A DNA stretch of 22,633 bases, from contig NZ_JARWGJ010000187.1 of assembly GCF_040409695.1 (NCBI RefSeq), forward strand, positions 1-22,633, written 5' to 3'. A program made the position numbers and the translations under genes. Shown here one piece after another: positions 22,068 to 22,633 of the stretch. This DNA comes from Longimonas sp040409695. GTDB taxonomy: Bacteria; Bacteroidota; Rhodothermia; Rhodothermales; Salinibacteraceae. The stretch's first letter is position 1; every line of letters starts with the position of its first letter. Under the pieces are notes generated by a model, which was not told the DNA's origin, ran no database searches, and saw nothing but the letters and a program-made list of their open reading frames with translations.

Positions 22068-22633
22068 ATGTCAGACCAGTGGTCATATTCCGACGGTGAA
22101 TTGGAAGAGTACTTCGAGAACCCCGAGCGCCGCTCTTCCGATGGTAGTTCTCCTACCAACGACAATCCGCCCGAGCATCCGGAGCAAGCGTCTTCCGGAG
22201 CGGGCGGGTCAGCCTCTGAAGATGGGCCGCTCTGGGTCGGGTGGGCCGGGCGCTGGATTGAAAACCCGCGGCTGGCCCAGGCGGTCTCTGTGCTTGGCGT
22301 GATCGCCGGGATCGGTCTGGCGGGCATTCTCCTTCTCGTTTCGATCTTTGCATCGCTTCGCGGAGACATCCCATCGACGCAGCGCCTCGAAAACCCGTCG
22401 GTTGATCTGGCAACCATCGCGTACACCTCGGATGGCGAAGAGCTCGCCCGGTACGCCAGGCAGAATCGGTCGTGGCTTCCGTACGACAGCATCGGCACAA
22501 ACGTGATCAACGCCCTGGTTGCTACGGAAGACCATCGTTTCCATCGGCACTGGGGGGTTGACCTGCAGGGCGTGGCCGCCGCAGCGTTTAGCTCGCTTAC
22601 AGGCAACCTGCGTGGCGCATCCACTATTTCGCA
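22068..22633 (+). CDS. Class A penicillin-binding protein (PBP1A type), N-terminal part cut by window
   Basis: First 188 codons of a bifunctional peptidoglycan synthase. A polar, acidic cytoplasmic tail (1-70, rich in Ser, Glu, Pro and Gly) is followed by a membrane anchor (about 78-100). The GT51 glycosyltransferase domain then begins: IAYTSDGEELARY, and the donor-site motif ATEDHRFHRHWGVD with the catalytic Glu, then RGASTISQ at the window edge. The transpeptidase domain lies outside. The cytoplasmic tail is longer than in most PBP1A proteins. The ATG at 22068 has no Shine-Dalgarno, like its neighbours. Confidence 0.93.
   Translation, partial: MSDQWSYSDGELEEYFENPERRSSDGSSPTNDNPPEHPEQASSGAGGSASEDGPLWVGWAGRWIENPRLAQAVSVLGVIAGIGLAGILLLVSIFASLRGDIPSTQRLENPSVDLATIAYTSDGEELARYARQNRSWLPYDSIGTNVINALVATEDHRFHRHWGVDLQGVAAAAFSSLTGNLRGASTIS

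Noticed and set aside
1..22633. tRNA, rRNA or CRISPR array
   Set aside because: No cloverleaf-type sequence, rRNA segment or regularly spaced repeats were found in the intergenic stretches.

Overview
The window looks like chromosomal DNA from a halophilic member of the Rhodothermota/Bacteroidota, close to Salinibacter, Salisaeta or Longimonas. This is inferred from four things: GC-rich coding sequence, strongly acidic proteins (the TonB linker and the CcoN tail), starts that almost never have a Shine-Dalgarno sequence, and gene families typical of that group (fused alpha-beta E1 dehydrogenase, TonB, rhomboids with a C-terminal helical tail). No species can be named from sequence reading alone.

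Left part (1-6302, all minus strand): a fused E1 alpha/beta 2-oxoacid dehydrogenase cut by the window edge, a TonB-family protein, a tandem-domain universal stress protein (Usp), a NarL/LuxR response regulator, and a sensor kinase with GAF, PAS and HisKA_3/HATPase parts. The kinase PAS domain carries the signature of the oxygen-sensing heme PAS of FixL. A 749-bp non-coding region rich in short repeats and dyads (6303-7051) separates the kinase from a second, divergent Usp-like gene.

Centre (8316-17347, plus strand): a complete cbb3 cytochrome c oxidase locus in the order ccoN-ccoO-ccoQ-ccoP-ccoG-ccoH-ccoI-ccoS. It holds the structural subunits, then the copper-handling and assembly genes, and is followed by a small tail-anchored fibronectin-III protein. 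CcoP has one heme-c site instead of the usual two. My reading of this half is a low-oxygen module: an oxygen-sensing two-component system, two stress proteins and a high-affinity oxidase side by side.

Right part (17348-22633): a 191-bp MITE-like element with 10-bp terminal inverted repeats and a TAA target duplication, an L-lactate dehydrogenase, a strong bidirectional terminator, two minus-strand rhomboid proteases in tandem, a divergent LpxH-like UDP-2,3-diacylglucosamine hydrolase, and the start of a class A penicillin-binding protein cut by the window edge. I saw no tRNA, rRNA, CRISPR array, prophage or intact insertion sequence.
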